A stretch of 64,000 nt of DNA from Photobacterium frigidiphilum (GCF_003025615.1 NZ_PYMJ01000001.1:186001-250000); one strand, 5' to 3'; shown: positions 27,507 through 36,770, numbered from the stretch's first letter. Notes: a model not told the origin generated them from the sequence alone. Numbers and translations are program-made.

Positions 27507-28126
27507 GCCTTGTAACAACAATTAATTGGGAAAAAGTAGACGGATTAGTCCCAGCTGTCATTCAAGATAACACCAGTGGTCAAGTACTGATGTTAGGGTA
27601 CATGAACCAAGATGCCTTGAACAAGACGCTAGAAACAAAACAAGTCACGTTCTGGTCTCGCACCAAAGAGCGCCTTTGGACGAAGGGAGAAACCTCTGGC
27701 AATGTACTTGAGCTTAAAAGTATCAACCTTGATTGTGACCAAGATACATTATTAGTAAAAGTGAAGCCTGTAGGGCCAACTTGTCACTTAGGTACACCAA
27801 CATGCTTCGACAACGATGCAGAAGGCAAACAAGAACAACCTGCATTGGTGTTTCTTCATCAACTTGAGCAAGTCTTGGCTAATCGTAAAGGTGCAGATCC
27901 CGAATCTTCTTACACAGCCAGCTTATACGCCCGTGGCACCAAACGTATTTCGCAAAAAGTGGGCGAAGAAGGCGTTGAAGTCGCGCTTGCGGCAACGTCG
28001 GGTGACAAGGCGGAATTAGTGTGTGAATCCGCTGATCTGATCTATCACTTGATTGTTTTGCTACAAGATCAGGGACTAAGCTTATCTGACGTTACTGAAA
28101 AACTGCAAGAACGCCATAACAAATAA
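27503..28126 (+). CDS. hisI: Bifunctional phosphoribosyl-AMP cyclohydrolase / phosphoribosyl-ATP pyrophosphatase HisIE
   Basis: Steps two and three of the pathway. The N-terminal cyclohydrolase has [29 protein letters not shown] and the zinc Cys residues in DCDQDT and [12 protein letters not shown]. The C-terminal MazG-like pyrophosphatase has [20 protein letters not shown] with the conserved Glu residues. Length 207 is typical. Last gene of the his operon; a strong terminator follows. Confidence 0.97.
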   Translation: MSLVTTINWEKVDGLVPAVIQDNTSGQVLMLGYMNQDALNKTLETKQVTFWSRTKERLWTKGETSGNVLELKSINLDCDQDTLLVKVKPVGPTCHLGTPTCFDNDAEGKQEQPALVFLHQLEQVLANRKGADPESSYTASLYARGTKRISQKVGEEGVEVALAATSGDKAELVCESADLIYHLIVLLQDQGLSLSDVTEKLQERHNK

Positions 28127-28128
28127 AT

Positions 28129-28154
28129 AAAAAGGGAGCGTATGCTCCCTTTTT
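28129..28154. terminator. Bidirectional terminator hisI / tdk
   Basis: AAAAAGGGAGC and GCTCCCTTTTT are perfect 11-base arms around GTAT, between convergent genes. Confidence 0.92.
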
Positions 28155-28188
28155 AAATTCATGTTATATCACTATGTTGGTATCGTTA

Positions 28189-28767
28189 TTAACGACCTAA
28201 TGCTTCTTTATAATGCTTTCGACAAACTGAAACATAACGATCATTGCCACCAATTTCGACCTGATCGCCATCAGCAATGGCATGACCCGCTTCATCTTGA
28301 CGAATAACCATATTAGCCTTACGACCACAATGACAAATTGTTTTTAACTCTACGAGCTTATCAGCCCAAGAAAGCAAATATCGACTGCCGTCAAATAACT
28401 CGCCACGGAAATCACTGCGTAAGCCATAACATAGAACAGGGATATGTAACTTATCAACGACTTCTGTTAATTGATAAACTTGTTCTTTCGTTAAAAATTG
28501 GCATTCATCAATTAATACACAATCAATATGTGTATCTGCATGCATCATGCTCAATTTAGACCAAAGATCGTCGCTTTTATTATATAGCTCAGCGTCTTCT
28601 TCCAAGCCAATTCTAGAACTCACCTTCCCCGTACCAAATCGGTCATCAATTGCAGCTGTAAAAATCACTGGTCTCATACCGCGTTCGCGATAATTAAAAG
28701 ATGACTGCAATAATGTTGTCGATTTACCCGCATTCATTGCAGAGTAATAGAAATACATCTGGGCCAT
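28189..28767 (-). CDS. tdk: Thymidine kinase
   Basis: Type II thymidine kinase of the pyrimidine salvage pathway. P-loop SAMNAGKST (about 9-17), DECQFL (about 86-91), lid region and the zinc-binding pair C-HC (CHCG near 142-145) and CRKH near the end. 192 residues is normal. It converges on the his operon and shares its terminator. Confidence 0.95.
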   Translation of the reverse strand: MAQMYFYYSAMNAGKSTTLLQSSFNYRERGMRPVIFTAAIDDRFGTGKVSSRIGLEEDAELYNKSDDLWSKLSMMHADTHIDCVLIDECQFLTKEQVYQLTEVVDKLHIPVLCYGLRSDFRGELFDGSRYLLSWADKLVELKTICHCGRKANMVIRQDEAGHAIADGDQVEIGGNDRYVSVCRKHYKEALGR

Positions 28768-28953
28768 GTGGCTCCCCTAAAAAGACGATTAGCTTGGTTC
28801 AAAATCAGCCGAGATGCTACAGAAAACCCCTGTAAATTGAAAGTCTCGACCAAAGAGAAATACGATTAATGGCGTGTAGCGCTGATAAATACCATTCGGG
28901 ATAAGTAAATGGTCAGATATTTATCTAAATTGGTGTGAAGCATCAAAACGAAA

Positions 28954-28980
28954 AAAGCCTGTGAAAATATCACAGGCTTT
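28954..28980 (-). terminator. Terminator of the NhaC-family gene
   Basis: AAAGCCTGTGA and TCACAGGCTTT form a perfect 11-bp stem, followed on the minus strand by six T. Confidence 0.9.
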
Positions 28981-29010
28981 CGCATTTTCTTTACTTTAAG
29001 TATGCACTCG

Positions 29011-30606
29011 TTATGCGTTAGCTATTGTGCCTTTAGGGCGTCGAGACAACCAAGACAAGAATACGCATACAAGAATAAAGGTAATCGTTGCAGCCATGAA
29101 GGCAACGGGTAATGAATCCGTTATACCAAGTATTAAGAAGCCAATAATTGATACAAACGCGACAGATAACGCATAAGGTAACTGCGTTGAAACGTGATCA
29201 ATATGATGACAACGAGCTCCCGTTGAAGACAGAATCGTTGTATCAGAAATCGGTGAACAGTGGTCACCAAATACCGAACCGGCTAATACTGCACCCAACA
29301 TTGGTAACATTAATGCGATATCCGTTGCACCAGCAAGGTCTCCGGCAATCGGAAGCATAATACCGAATGTGCCCCATGAAGTACCTGTCGAGAAAGCCAT
29401 AATGCCAGCAAGCACAAATAGAATCATAGGCAATAGCATTGGGTCGATATTGCCTTGCACAAGGGTAGACAGGTATTTACCGGTTTCCATGTCGCCAATA
29501 ACACTACCAATACTCCATGCAAATAGAAGGATTAGAATCGCACCAAACATCGATTTAGCGCCAATCCACATTGTCTTCGCAACATCGGCCATTGGGATCT
29601 TCTGACGAATCACAGATACTAGAGCTGAAATCAGACCGATCAAACCACCGTAGCAAAGCGATACGCCAACATCGGTATTTTCAAAAGCACCAAGAATATT
29701 AAACGCAATACCATCTTCGACAAGCACTTGATAACCAGTGAAAATCATAAAGAAGAATGTAGCAAATATTAGCGCAATGATAGGCAGAACCAAATCAGCA
29801 ACACGACCATTGCTGCTCTCGTCAATTTCAAGCTCATCATTTAAGTCTTTTGCTCGGCTATCATCATCACCTTCATCAAATCCGCGGCCTTGGCTTGCCT
29901 GAATTTCATGCTTCTTCATTGGACCAACATCAATTTGGAACCATGCAACAACAAATACCATTGCAAGTGCGAAGACTGCATAGAAGTTCATTGGCGCTAG
30001 CTGAACAAAAGCACTCAGCGCTGAATATTCAGTCACACCATGTGAAGCTAAAATACCACCAATAAGGGTGATAATGTACGCACCCCAGCTTGACGCAGGC
30101 ATAAGAACACACATAGGGGCAGCGGTAGAATCTAAGATATAAGCAAGTTTAGCGCGAGACACATAAAAACGATCTGTTACTGGACGAGCAATCGAACCAA
30201 CAGCCAGGCTATTAAAGTAGTCGTCAACAAAAATGAAAACACCTAAAAATGCTGCTAGTAATTTTGCACCGCGTTTGCTTTTAATTCGAGTCTGCGCCCA
30301 CTCAGCAAAAGCACGAGTACCGCCAGATAGTGTAAGAAGTGCTGTCATCATTCCAAGTAATAGAAGGAAGGCAACAATGCTCATATTCCAACTATTAATT
30401 GCGCCATCATCGATGAATAAGCTTGATACTGTCGTTGATAAGTAACCGACAGTTGCACCTGCGGAGAAGTCTGTAAGTAATACAGCACCTAAAAGAACAC
30501 CTACACCCAACGAAACAAGTACTTTACGTGTAAGAATAGCTAAACCTAGTGCCACCAATGGTGGTAAAAGTGATATAGCTGAATGGGAAAAATCTACAAT
30601 ACTCAT
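29011..30606 (-). CDS. NhaC-family transporter, probably lysine (LysW-like)
   Basis: Polytopic membrane protein of 531 residues in the NhaC Na+/H+ antiporter superfamily. Around eleven hydrophobic segments are visible, with an acidic cytosolic loop (about 240-268, EGDDDSRAKDLNDELEIDE) and conserved polar membrane residues (VFIFVDDYFNSLAVGSIARPVTDR; FSTGTSWGTFGIMLP; GDHCSPISDTTILSS). A lysine riboswitch precedes the gene, so it fits the group of NhaC-like proteins that comparative genomics proposed as lysine transporters (LysW), rather than a plain Na+/H+ antiporter. The start at 30606 lies inside a hairpin that hides its weak Shine-Dalgarno. Confidence 0.85.
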   Translation of the reverse strand: MSIVDFSHSAISLLPPLVALGLAILTRKVLVSLGVGVLLGAVLLTDFSAGATVGYLSTTVSSLFIDDGAINSWNMSIVAFLLLLGMMTALLTLSGGTRAFAEWAQTRIKSKRGAKLLAAFLGVFIFVDDYFNSLAVGSIARPVTDRFYVSRAKLAYILDSTAAPMCVLMPASSWGAYIITLIGGILASHGVTEYSALSAFVQLAPMNFYAVFALAMVFVVAWFQIDVGPMKKHEIQASQGRGFDEGDDDSRAKDLNDELEIDESSNGRVADLVLPIIALIFATFFFMIFTGYQVLVEDGIAFNILGAFENTDVGVSLCYGGLIGLISALVSVIRQKIPMADVAKTMWIGAKSMFGAILILLFAWSIGSVIGDMETGKYLSTLVQGNIDPMLLPMILFVLAGIMAFSTGTSWGTFGIMLPIAGDLAGATDIALMLPMLGAVLAGSVFGDHCSPISDTTILSSTGARCHHIDHVSTQLPYALSVAFVSIIGFLILGITDSLPVAFMAATITFILVCVFLSWLSRRPKGTIANA

Positions 30607-30638
30607 GATCTCTACTACACCAGTTCTGGTCGGAGATC
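30607..30638 (-). promoter_or_regulatory. Hairpin covering the ribosome-binding site of the NhaC-family gene
   Basis: On the plus strand GATCTC (30607-30612) pairs with GAGATC (30633-30638); inside it ACCAG pairs with CTGGT. In the mRNA this occludes AGAGA just before the ATG. It could be the expression platform of the riboswitch upstream. Confidence 0.5.
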
Positions 30639-30710
30639 TACTGTTAATACGGTGTAATACCGCAGTTAGAAGAGTTTAAGGAAAGAAGGTAAACCCTCTC
30701 CCACCCTCAC

Positions 30711-30890
30711 AGTAGCGCTCCATAGTTAATGTCATTATATACTATGGCAGTGTTGCACCTATTCGATACAACCCCAGCAAGAACGTTCGATTAACGCCTT
30801 CTTACTTCGGCACTGGCTCCTTTCACAAGCAATCATAGGAATCACCCTCCAGCTTGTTACTTATAGACAATGCGCCTCTACCCTTAGTTA
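30711..30890 (-). promoter_or_regulatory. Lysine riboswitch (L-box)
   Basis: Read on the minus strand, the conserved lysine-aptamer blocks occur in order and spacing: GGTAGAGGCGC (30882-30872), AGTAAC, GGAGGGTGA, GTGAAAGGAGC, GTGCCGAAG, GCTGGGGTTGTAT, AGGTGCAACACTGCC and a closing strand GGAGCGCTACT near 30711. This is the known five-helix L-box, located about 100-280 bases upstream of the transporter start. Lysine binding should repress the transporter. The expression platform is not certain. Confidence 0.9.
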
Positions 30891-31135
30891 AGGAATGGTT
30901 CATTCTACGGACTGACAATTCATTTGCAACAAGTTCTAGTGCATTTTTTAACAGAAATAGTGAATAATATTGCCAGCATGGTGATTTTTTAACCATTAAA
31001 TCTGAATGCTTCTCTTCTTTATTATGAAATCACACACATTAATAAATAGATATGAACTGAAAATGTATTATGGCTTCTCATCAAAATCTTCCATTACATT
31101 TTTCAAAAATGAGAACATCTTTGAAAAACAATCAT

Positions 31136-31156
31136 TATTTAATTAGTAATTAAATA
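31136..31156. repeat. 21-base palindrome upstream of hns
   Basis: ATTTAATTA-G-TAATTAAAT with one more matching base pair on each side. It is A+T-only apart from the centre, about 100 bases before the hns start, a possible nucleoid-protein or self-binding site. Confidence 0.5.
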
Positions 31157-31193
31157 AATTGTTTGGCACATTACATATAAAAGTATTACTATT

Positions 31194-31231
31194 GCTGTAA
31201 ATGAATTTTGACTGCTATTATTATTTACAGC
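31194..31231. repeat. Inverted repeat in the hns leader
   Basis: GCTGTAAAT (31194-31202) and ATTTACAGC (31223-31231) are perfect 9-base arms, 27 bases before the ATG, so the mRNA leader would form a large hairpin. Confidence 0.5.
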
Positions 31232-31257
31232 TAGTTTAAAACTAACAGGAAATAAAA

Positions 31258-31653
31258 ATGTCTGACGTAATGAAAGTACTATTAAACCTACGTAGCCTTC
31301 GCGCACTTTCTCGTGAATATACAGTAGAACAACTACAAGAAGCTCTTGAAAAGCTACAAAGTGTCGTTTCAGAACGTACTGATGCTGAAGCTGAAGATTT
31401 AGCTAAAGAAACAGAGCGTAAAGAAAAACTCGACCATTACCGTGAATTGCTAATGGCTGACGGTATCGATCCTGAAGAATTATTATCTAGCCTAGCTAAA
31501 GCACCTAAAGCTAAACGTGCTGCTCGTCCTGCTAAATATAAATTCATCGATGAAAACGGTGAAGAAAAAACATGGACAGGTCAAGGCCGTACTCCAAGTG
31601 CACTTAAGAAAGCACTAGATGACGGTAAATCTTTAGAAGATTTCGAATTATAA
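31258..31653 (+). CDS. hns: H-NS family nucleoid protein
   Basis: DNA-binding protein that silences A+T-rich genes. Residues 1-65 are an oligomerisation helix set ([18 protein letters not shown]); the C-terminal DNA-binding domain contains the minor-groove loop TWTGQGRTP (about 104-112) and [13 protein letters not shown]. 131 residues is close to the 134-136 usual. Shine-Dalgarno AGGAAA lies before the ATG. A terminator follows. Transcribed divergently from the NhaC-family gene, across a very A+T-rich region. Confidence 0.95.
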   Translation: MSDVMKVLLNLRSLRALSREYTVEQLQEALEKLQSVVSERTDAEAEDLAKETERKEKLDHYRELLMADGIDPEELLSSLAKAPKAKRAARPAKYKFIDENGEEKTWTGQGRTPSALKKALDDGKSLEDFEL

Positions 31654-31675
31654 TTTAGCTGAACTTAAGCTGAAT

Positions 31676-31702
31676 AAAACCCAGTTAACGCTGGGTTTTT
31701 TA
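31676..31702 (+). terminator. Terminator of hns
   Basis: AACCCAG and CTGGGTT are perfect 7-base arms with a 6-base loop; the downstream side continues into six T. Confidence 0.88.
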
Positions 31703-31703
31703 T

Positions 31704-32090
31704 ACTTAATCCAAAACATTATACCCTTCAATATAAGAAATAAACATAAATCTTATTCTCGCCATATACCATTTCGACACTCTTCCCTGTTAAATCTATA
31801 GTAATAAAAACACTTTCACAACCTAATGTAACCCAATGTAACCCAATGACAACCAAACCAATAGCGATCGCAGTAAGTTACTGTTTTAAATCAATTAAAC
31901 CCAAGGGCGATAGGGAATACATAAAGCTTCATCTATACTAAGATTATAACAATATTCTTATTTATAGTTCCCTATCTAAGTCATTATCCCAATACAAAAT
32001 AACAACAAAGATGTAATCTTCAGTTTCGATTACATTACAAAATACGCAGGGTAGGATCTACCTATATAGTGTTACGGCAATTCAACACAA
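31704..32090. other. Intergenic stretch without gene
   Basis: Nothing coding is supported. The only structure seen is a 10-base tandem repeat at 31824-31854 (CAATGTAACC twice, third copy changed), in A+T-rich sequence. Confidence 0.6.
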
Positions 32091-32091
32091 A

Positions 32092-32117
32092 AAAGCCAGA
32101 CATTAATGTCTGGCTTT
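32092..32117 (-). terminator. Terminator of the lytic transglycosylase operon
   Basis: AAAGCCAGACA and TGTCTGGCTTT surround TTAA, a perfect 26-base palindrome, with T residues on the minus-strand side. Confidence 0.9.
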
Positions 32118-32164
32118 GAAAAGCGATTATAAGTAAGAAATTAACCTAATACTAATAACGTCGA

Positions 32165-33142
32165 CTATCGAATTTTATCTGCTAGATGACTAACGGCCAA
32201 AGCAAAATAATGCGATCGATTCCACTTTAACAATGTTTGGTAATTACCATAAACTAGATACGCTCGACCATGATTATCATCTGGTTGAACCAACCAAGCA
32301 TTAATTGCAACATCAGGTAATGGTTCGCCATTAAGTTTTCGAACACCAATGCTCTGCCAATCGGCTAATGATTTACCTTTTTCCCGTTCAACGCCTTTTA
32401 AATCTGAACTCATAGGAGAGACTAATTTAACTTGTCGTCCCCATGTATATTCATCATTCCATCCAGACATTTTCAAGTAATTGGCAGCGGAGGCAAAGAC
32501 ATCATCAACATTTTGCCAAATATCAATCTTGCCATCATTATTTCCATCTACAGCATAAGTCAGGAAAGAAGTCGGCATAAATTGTGGCTGTCCCATTGCA
32601 CCAGCCCAAGAACCTTTCATATTCTCGGGCGCGATATGGCCTTCATTCAATATTTGTAATGCAGCCATAACTTGTTTACGGAAGAAAGCTTCTCTACGCC
32701 CGTCATAAGCTAAAGTAGAAAGTGCTTCAACAACATTATAATCCCCCATAAGACGACCAAAATTACTTTCGACCCCCCATAAGGCAACAATAAATCGTGG
32801 CTGAACGCCATATTCACGACCAATTCGGTCTAGGGCCGCTTTGTGCTCGTTATATAAACGATTCGCTTGCTTTACCTTCCAATCAGGTACCGCACGAGGA
32901 ATGTATTCATCAAGCGTCAACTTTTTCTCAGGCTGATTTTTATCAGCCTTTACCGCACGTTCCGTATATTGAATATTGTCGAAAGCTGAATTGATAATCG
33001 ACTCTGAAATTCCATTACTACGAGCTTCAACTTTTAATCCACTCACATATTCATCAAAACCTTCATTAGCAGAAAAAGCTGATGAAGATATCCCTAATCC
33101 AATGACCACCATGGCCGATATCAGTCGCTTGTGCATATTCAC
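32165..33142 (-). CDS. Lytic murein transglycosylase (MltB-like, SLT_2)
   Basis: Periplasmic peptidoglycan hydrolase of the MltB family; cleaves the MurNAc-GlcNAc bond leaving 1,6-anhydro-MurNAc. Residues 1-25 are a signal peptide without a lipobox (cut near SSSAFSA), so the protein is soluble. The catalytic Glu is in VALWGVESNFGR (about residue 125); GAMGQPQFMPTSF and a C-terminal Trp/Tyr-rich end (LLKWNRSHYFALAVSHLADKI) are family blocks. Length 325. Two bases after ycgL, so the two genes share an operon. Confidence 0.93.
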   Translation of the reverse strand: MNMHKRLISAMVVIGLGISSSAFSANEGFDEYVSGLKVEARSNGISESIINSAFDNIQYTERAVKADKNQPEKKLTLDEYIPRAVPDWKVKQANRLYNEHKAALDRIGREYGVQPRFIVALWGVESNFGRLMGDYNVVEALSTLAYDGRREAFFRKQVMAALQILNEGHIAPENMKGSWAGAMGQPQFMPTSFLTYAVDGNNDGKIDIWQNVDDVFASAANYLKMSGWNDEYTWGRQVKLVSPMSSDLKGVEREKGKSLADWQSIGVRKLNGEPLPDVAINAWLVQPDDNHGRAYLVYGNYQTLLKWNRSHYFALAVSHLADKIR

Positions 33143-33144
33143 CT

Positions 33145-33423
33145 TTACGAAGTTTGTGAGGCTTTCTCTGCCTTATATTGATGTAATAAATTGGTTATTG
33201 GGGGTGGTACTTGTAAATAATAACCGACAGTAACAAGTGATTCCTTCACTTTTTCTACATCAGCCAATGCCAACTTACGGCCTTCAAGCTTTAACACCAT
33301 AACAAACTGTGGCGCTCCAAAGGTTCCCATTAAACTATCAGGCACATCTGAAAAGTCGTCTTTTTTATTAATATATAAGTACGTATTTTCTTTTTTTGAA
33401 CTTTTATAAATTGAACACAACAT
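33145..33423 (-). CDS. ycgL: YcgL domain protein
   Basis: Small cytosolic protein with the YcgL domain ([53 protein letters not shown]). Function unknown. The open frame extends to a TTG at 33465, but the ATG at 33423 matches the family N-terminus (M-L/F-C-x-I-Y-x-S-S-K) and gives 92 residues; AGGCGG lies just upstream. It overlaps nothing and precedes the lytic transglycosylase gene by two bases. Divergent from minC. Confidence 0.9.
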   Translation of the reverse strand: MLCSIYKSSKKENTYLYINKKDDFSDVPDSLMGTFGAPQFVMVLKLEGRKLALADVEKVKESLVTVGYYLQVPPPITNLLHQYKAEKASQTS

Positions 33424-33544
33424 CAAAAACCGCCTGTTTGTTAAAGCTTCACTCAATTCGGACAACTATTTTGCTTAATCATTCCATGAAATACCGATTT
33501 GATAAGGTATCGGATGAGAAGCTTGTCTGAATTTCCAACGCTAA

Positions 33545-33561
33545 GGCAAGGATAGCTTGCC
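33545..33561. repeat. Inverted repeat in the minC upstream region
   Basis: GGCAAG and CTTGCC around GATAG, about 80 bases before minC and 120 before ycgL. Possible operator or hairpin. Confidence 0.35.
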
Positions 33562-33639
33562 GATATACCTATAGGAATATACCATGCAAGTACCTTTGTG
33601 ATAACGTATCTAATTGGCTAATTCAGTTTAAGTCATATA

Positions 33640-34308
33640 ATGAACATGACCAAAATGGCAGAATTAAAAGGGAGCTCCTTTACGCTCTCCGCCCTACACT
33701 TAGTTGATGGGGATATAAAAAAGGCGACTGATTACTTAAAAGAAAAAGTAAATCAAGCACCTAACTTCTTTGCGTCTGCACCTGTTGTAATTGATATAAC
33801 CCAAGCAGGACGTGAAATTAATTTTAAGCAGTTAAAAGATGATGTAAAAGATGCAGGGATGATTCCTGTTGGTGTTAGTGGCTGTAAAGACGCTCGCATG
33901 CAAAATGAAGCAAAATCAGCAGGTTTTGCTATTATGAATGCTGCACGACAGGCTAAGGATATGCCTGTTACTGTCGAACCAACACGAATTATTCGTACCC
34001 CGGTACGTTCTGGACAACAAATATATGCGAAAAATTGTGACCTCGTTGTTATGAACCATGTCAGCGCTGGTGCCGAAATTATTGCTGATGGTTGTATTCA
34101 TGTTTATGGCAACCTACGAGGCCGTGCAATTGCAGGCGCTAGCGGTCAGCATCAAGCGCAAATTTTTTGTCAGAATATACAGTCTGAATTGATATCTATT
34201 GCTGGTAACTACTGGCTTAGTGATAAAATCAAGGAAGAGTTCTGGGGTAAAGGTGTCGTTATCTCACTTGCAGAAAATAATTTAAACATAGAGCATTTAA
34301 CTCTATAA
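33640..34308 (+). CDS. minC: Septum site-determining protein MinC
   Basis: Inhibitor of FtsZ ring assembly at the cell poles, recruited by MinD. An N-terminal FtsZ-inhibitory domain (about 1-105) is followed by the C-terminal beta-helix domain, with VRSGQQIYAKNCDLVVMNHVSAGAEIIADG and VYGNLRGRAIAG. Starts at 33640, 33646 and 33655 are in frame; none has a clear Shine-Dalgarno, and the family start cannot be decided from the sequence. Length 222 is normal. First gene of minCDE. Confidence 0.95.
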   Translation: MNMTKMAELKGSSFTLSALHLVDGDIKKATDYLKEKVNQAPNFFASAPVVIDITQAGREINFKQLKDDVKDAGMIPVGVSGCKDARMQNEAKSAGFAIMNAARQAKDMPVTVEPTRIIRTPVRSGQQIYAKNCDLVVMNHVSAGAEIIADGCIHVYGNLRGRAIAGASGQHQAQIFCQNIQSELISIAGNYWLSDKIKEEFWGKGVVISLAENNLNIEHLTL

Positions 34309-34330
34309 CGTTTGATAAGGAATTTAATAG

Positions 34331-35143
34331 ATGGCGCGTGTTATCGTTGTTACCTCAGGCAAAGGTGGTGTTGGTAAAACCACATCCAGTGCGGCAATCG
34401 CATGCGGTTTAGCCTTAGCTGGAAAAAAAACGGCTGTAATCGATTTTGATATCGGTTTACGTAATCTTGATTTAATCATGGGTTGCGAGCGTCGTGTTGT
34501 ATATGATTTTGTCAATGTCATAAATGGCGAAGCTAGCCTGAATCAAGCTCTAATAAAAGACAAACGTGTTGATAACCTTTTTGTGCTTCCGGCCTCTCAA
34601 ACACGAGATAAAGATGCGCTAACAAAAGAAGGTGTAGCGCGCATTCTACATGATCTTGATGAAATGGGTTTTGAGTTTGTTATTTGTGATTCACCAGCAG
34701 GTATCGAGACAGGCGCCTTAATGGCGTTGTATTTTGCCGATGAAGCCATCGTTACAACAAACCCTGAAGTATCTTCAGTTCGCGACTCAGACCGTATTCT
34801 AGGTATTCTAGATTCGAAGTCTCGCCGAGCAGAACAAGCTGAAGAGCCAGTTAAGCAACACTTGTTGTTGACACGTTACAACCCAGCGCGCGTTGCTAGC
34901 GGCGATATGCTGAGTGTTCAAGATGTCGAAGACATTCTGCACATTCCACTTTTAGGTGTTATCCCTGAAAGCCAAGCAGTACTCAACGCATCAAACAAAG
35001 GTGAACCCGTTATCTTTGATACAGAATCTGATGCTGGGTTGGCATATGGCGATACTATTGCACGTTTACTGGGTGAAGAACGCCCATTCCGTTTCTTAGA
35101 GGAAGAGAAAAAAGGCTTCCTTAAACGCTTATTTGGAGGCTAA
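34331..35143 (+). CDS. minD: Septum site-determining ATPase MinD
   Basis: Membrane-cycling ATPase that places MinC and is driven off by MinE. Deviant Walker A SGKGGVGKTT (10-19), D-motif VICDSPAGIE (about 116-125), and a C-terminal amphipathic membrane helix (EEEKKGFLKRLFGG). 270 residues. Shine-Dalgarno AAGGAAT before the ATG; minE begins six bases after the stop. Confidence 0.97.
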   Translation: MARVIVVTSGKGGVGKTTSSAAIACGLALAGKKTAVIDFDIGLRNLDLIMGCERRVVYDFVNVINGEASLNQALIKDKRVDNLFVLPASQTRDKDALTKEGVARILHDLDEMGFEFVICDSPAGIETGALMALYFADEAIVTTNPEVSSVRDSDRILGILDSKSRRAEQAEEPVKQHLLLTRYNPARVASGDMLSVQDVEDILHIPLLGVIPESQAVLNASNKGEPVIFDTESDAGLAYGDTIARLLGEERPFRFLEEEKKGFLKRLFGG

Positions 35144-35149
35144 TTTATT

Positions 35150-35410
35150 ATGGCTTTGCTAGAGTTCTTCCGTCCAAAGAAGACAACTACGGCAAGCGTA
35201 GCGAAAGAAAGGCTACAAATAATTGTTGCTGAACGTCGCTCTGCTGGTCAAGGTGCTCCATCCTATTTACCTCAACTGAAGCTTGATCTTCTAGAGGTAA
35301 TTAGAAAATACGTGAATATCAATCCAGATCAAGTGAGTGTCAATCTCGATCAGAAAGACGAGGACTTGTCTGTTCTTGAGCTGAACGTTACGCTGCCTGA
35401 AGACAAATAA
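35150..35410 (+). CDS. minE: Cell division topological specificity factor MinE
   Basis: 86-residue activator of MinD ATPase. N-terminal membrane-contact helix [13 protein letters not shown], MinD-binding segment [14 protein letters not shown], then the dimer domain ending in LPEDK. Last gene of minCDE, before a strong terminator. Confidence 0.97.
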   Translation: MALLEFFRPKKTTTASVAKERLQIIVAERRSAGQGAPSYLPQLKLDLLEVIRKYVNINPDQVSVNLDQKDEDLSVLELNVTLPEDK

Positions 35411-35411
35411 T

Positions 35412-35446
35412 AAAAAAGCCCTGAAAGACACTTTCAGGGCTTTTTT
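35412..35446. terminator. Bidirectional terminator minE / rnd
   Basis: AAAAAAGCCCTGAAAG and CTTTCAGGGCTTTTTT are perfect 16-base arms around ACA, between convergent minE and rnd. Confidence 0.95.
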
Positions 35447-35467
35447 AAAACTAATAAAACGTACTGT

Positions 35468-36592
35468 CTATTTCTTATTCAGTAACGGTAATACGCGCTC
35501 TTCAAACAATGGTTTACGCCATGTTTTTAGTATATCAGGTAACTTATCGTCTGATTTTTGGTATTTCCACGCCCATGAAATTAGCTGATTTATCTGCTTT
35601 TTAGATGCTAGGAACTCAGGTGCAAGACCAGTTTCTACCTCGACTTTAGTGACCACATCTTTGATATGTTTCACCACCTGCTTATAACCAGATAGATCGA
35701 CCAAACGGATAATTTTTTCTGGGTACTGTTCAACTGGAATATCTTCTACATCCTGAACAATCCTTAAAAGTCGATTAGCATGGCGCTGAATTTCCATACT
35801 ATCGAAACCTTCAGTCGACATCACCGATTTTGACTGAATATTATATTTAGCCAGCTTCCAGATATGTAGTTCTTTCACCACGAAGTTCAATGCGATGTCA
35901 CGCTTACGAGCTTCTAAAATTCGCCACTTCGCAGCTTGTTGCAATACCGCTAATTGCTTAGGATTTAATTGCCAAGCATTTTTCACTAAACGATAAGCTT
36001 TATCTAAATCAATCCCTTTCGTACGCTTCTGCATCAAAGCTGCACACTCTAACTCTAATGCATCCATCCAGCCTTTCGCTTTTACTTTTTCAAGTAACGT
36101 TTCATACAAAGGCAGTAAATAAAATACATCTGCAGCAGCATAGTCGAGTTGCTTATCTGTAAGTGGGCGGGCTAACCAGTTAGTACGTGCTTCGCCTTTT
36201 TCTAGATCGACACCAACATACTCACTGACTAAAGAGCCAAAACCTGCTGAAACACCATGGCCTAAGAATGCCGCCATTAATTGTGTATCGATCATTGGTG
36301 TTGGTAAGCAGCCTGCGTGGTGCTGGAATACTTCCAAATCTTCACCACAAGCATGAAGTACTTTTATAACAGATTGATCACGCAGCAAATCCCAAAACGG
36401 TGTTAAGTCTTCAATTTCAATAGGATCAATCAATACAAGATTATCACCATCAAACATTTGAATGAGACCCAGCTTAGGATAAAGCGTGCGAGTGCGAACA
36501 AACTCGGTATCAAGCATAACTACCGAATGTGTGCGGGCATGATCACAGATTGTGTCTAAACGTTGAGTTGTCGTTATTATTTCAAAATTCAC
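35468..36592 (-). CDS. rnd: Ribonuclease D
   Basis: 3'-5' exoribonuclease for tRNA 3'-end maturation. DEDDy residues: VMLDTEFVR (Asp/Glu, about 25-33), HACGEDLEVF (Asp), and DYAAADVFYLLP (Tyr/Asp, about 148-159). A C-terminal HRDC-type helical domain begins near residue 205. 374 residues is normal. Convergent with minE and followed on the same strand by nothing else; fadD lies upstream. Confidence 0.95.
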   Translation of the reverse strand: MNFEIITTTQRLDTICDHARTHSVVMLDTEFVRTRTLYPKLGLIQMFDGDNLVLIDPIEIEDLTPFWDLLRDQSVIKVLHACGEDLEVFQHHAGCLPTPMIDTQLMAAFLGHGVSAGFGSLVSEYVGVDLEKGEARTNWLARPLTDKQLDYAAADVFYLLPLYETLLEKVKAKGWMDALELECAALMQKRTKGIDLDKAYRLVKNAWQLNPKQLAVLQQAAKWRILEARKRDIALNFVVKELHIWKLAKYNIQSKSVMSTEGFDSMEIQRHANRLLRIVQDVEDIPVEQYPEKIIRLVDLSGYKQVVKHIKDVVTKVEVETGLAPEFLASKKQINQLISWAWKYQKSDDKLPDILKTWRKPLFEERVLPLLNKK

Positions 36593-36675
36593 AGCAAACC
36601 TTATTTAGCTGGCAGTCATATCTACTCATTCATTATCACAAATGAATCACGATATTCAGTCATGTTATGCCCACA

Positions 36676-36770
36676 GCTATTTCGTACAAGAGCGAAAAAT
36701 AGAAGTGATATTAATAGCCATATAAAAAAGAGCTATTCACTACGATTTAATCGCTACTATACGAAATAGC
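36676..36770. repeat. 95-base imperfect inverted repeat (possible small RNA or element)
   Basis: Terminal arms GCTATTTCGTA and TACGAAATAGC are perfect over 11 bases. Inside them AGCGA/TCGCT, AAAT/ATTT, AGTGA/TCACT and ATAGC/GCTAT are nested in the same order, leaving a 13-base apical loop (36719-36731). No target-site duplication is evident. It lies between rnd and fadD. Confidence 0.6.

Noticed and set aside
31824-31854. CAATGTAACC tandem repeat after hns
   Set aside because: Fewer than three full copies in A+T-rich intergenic sequence, and no link to a function seen.
31866-31873. GCGATCGC octamer
   Set aside because: A single copy is expected by chance and no cluster is present.
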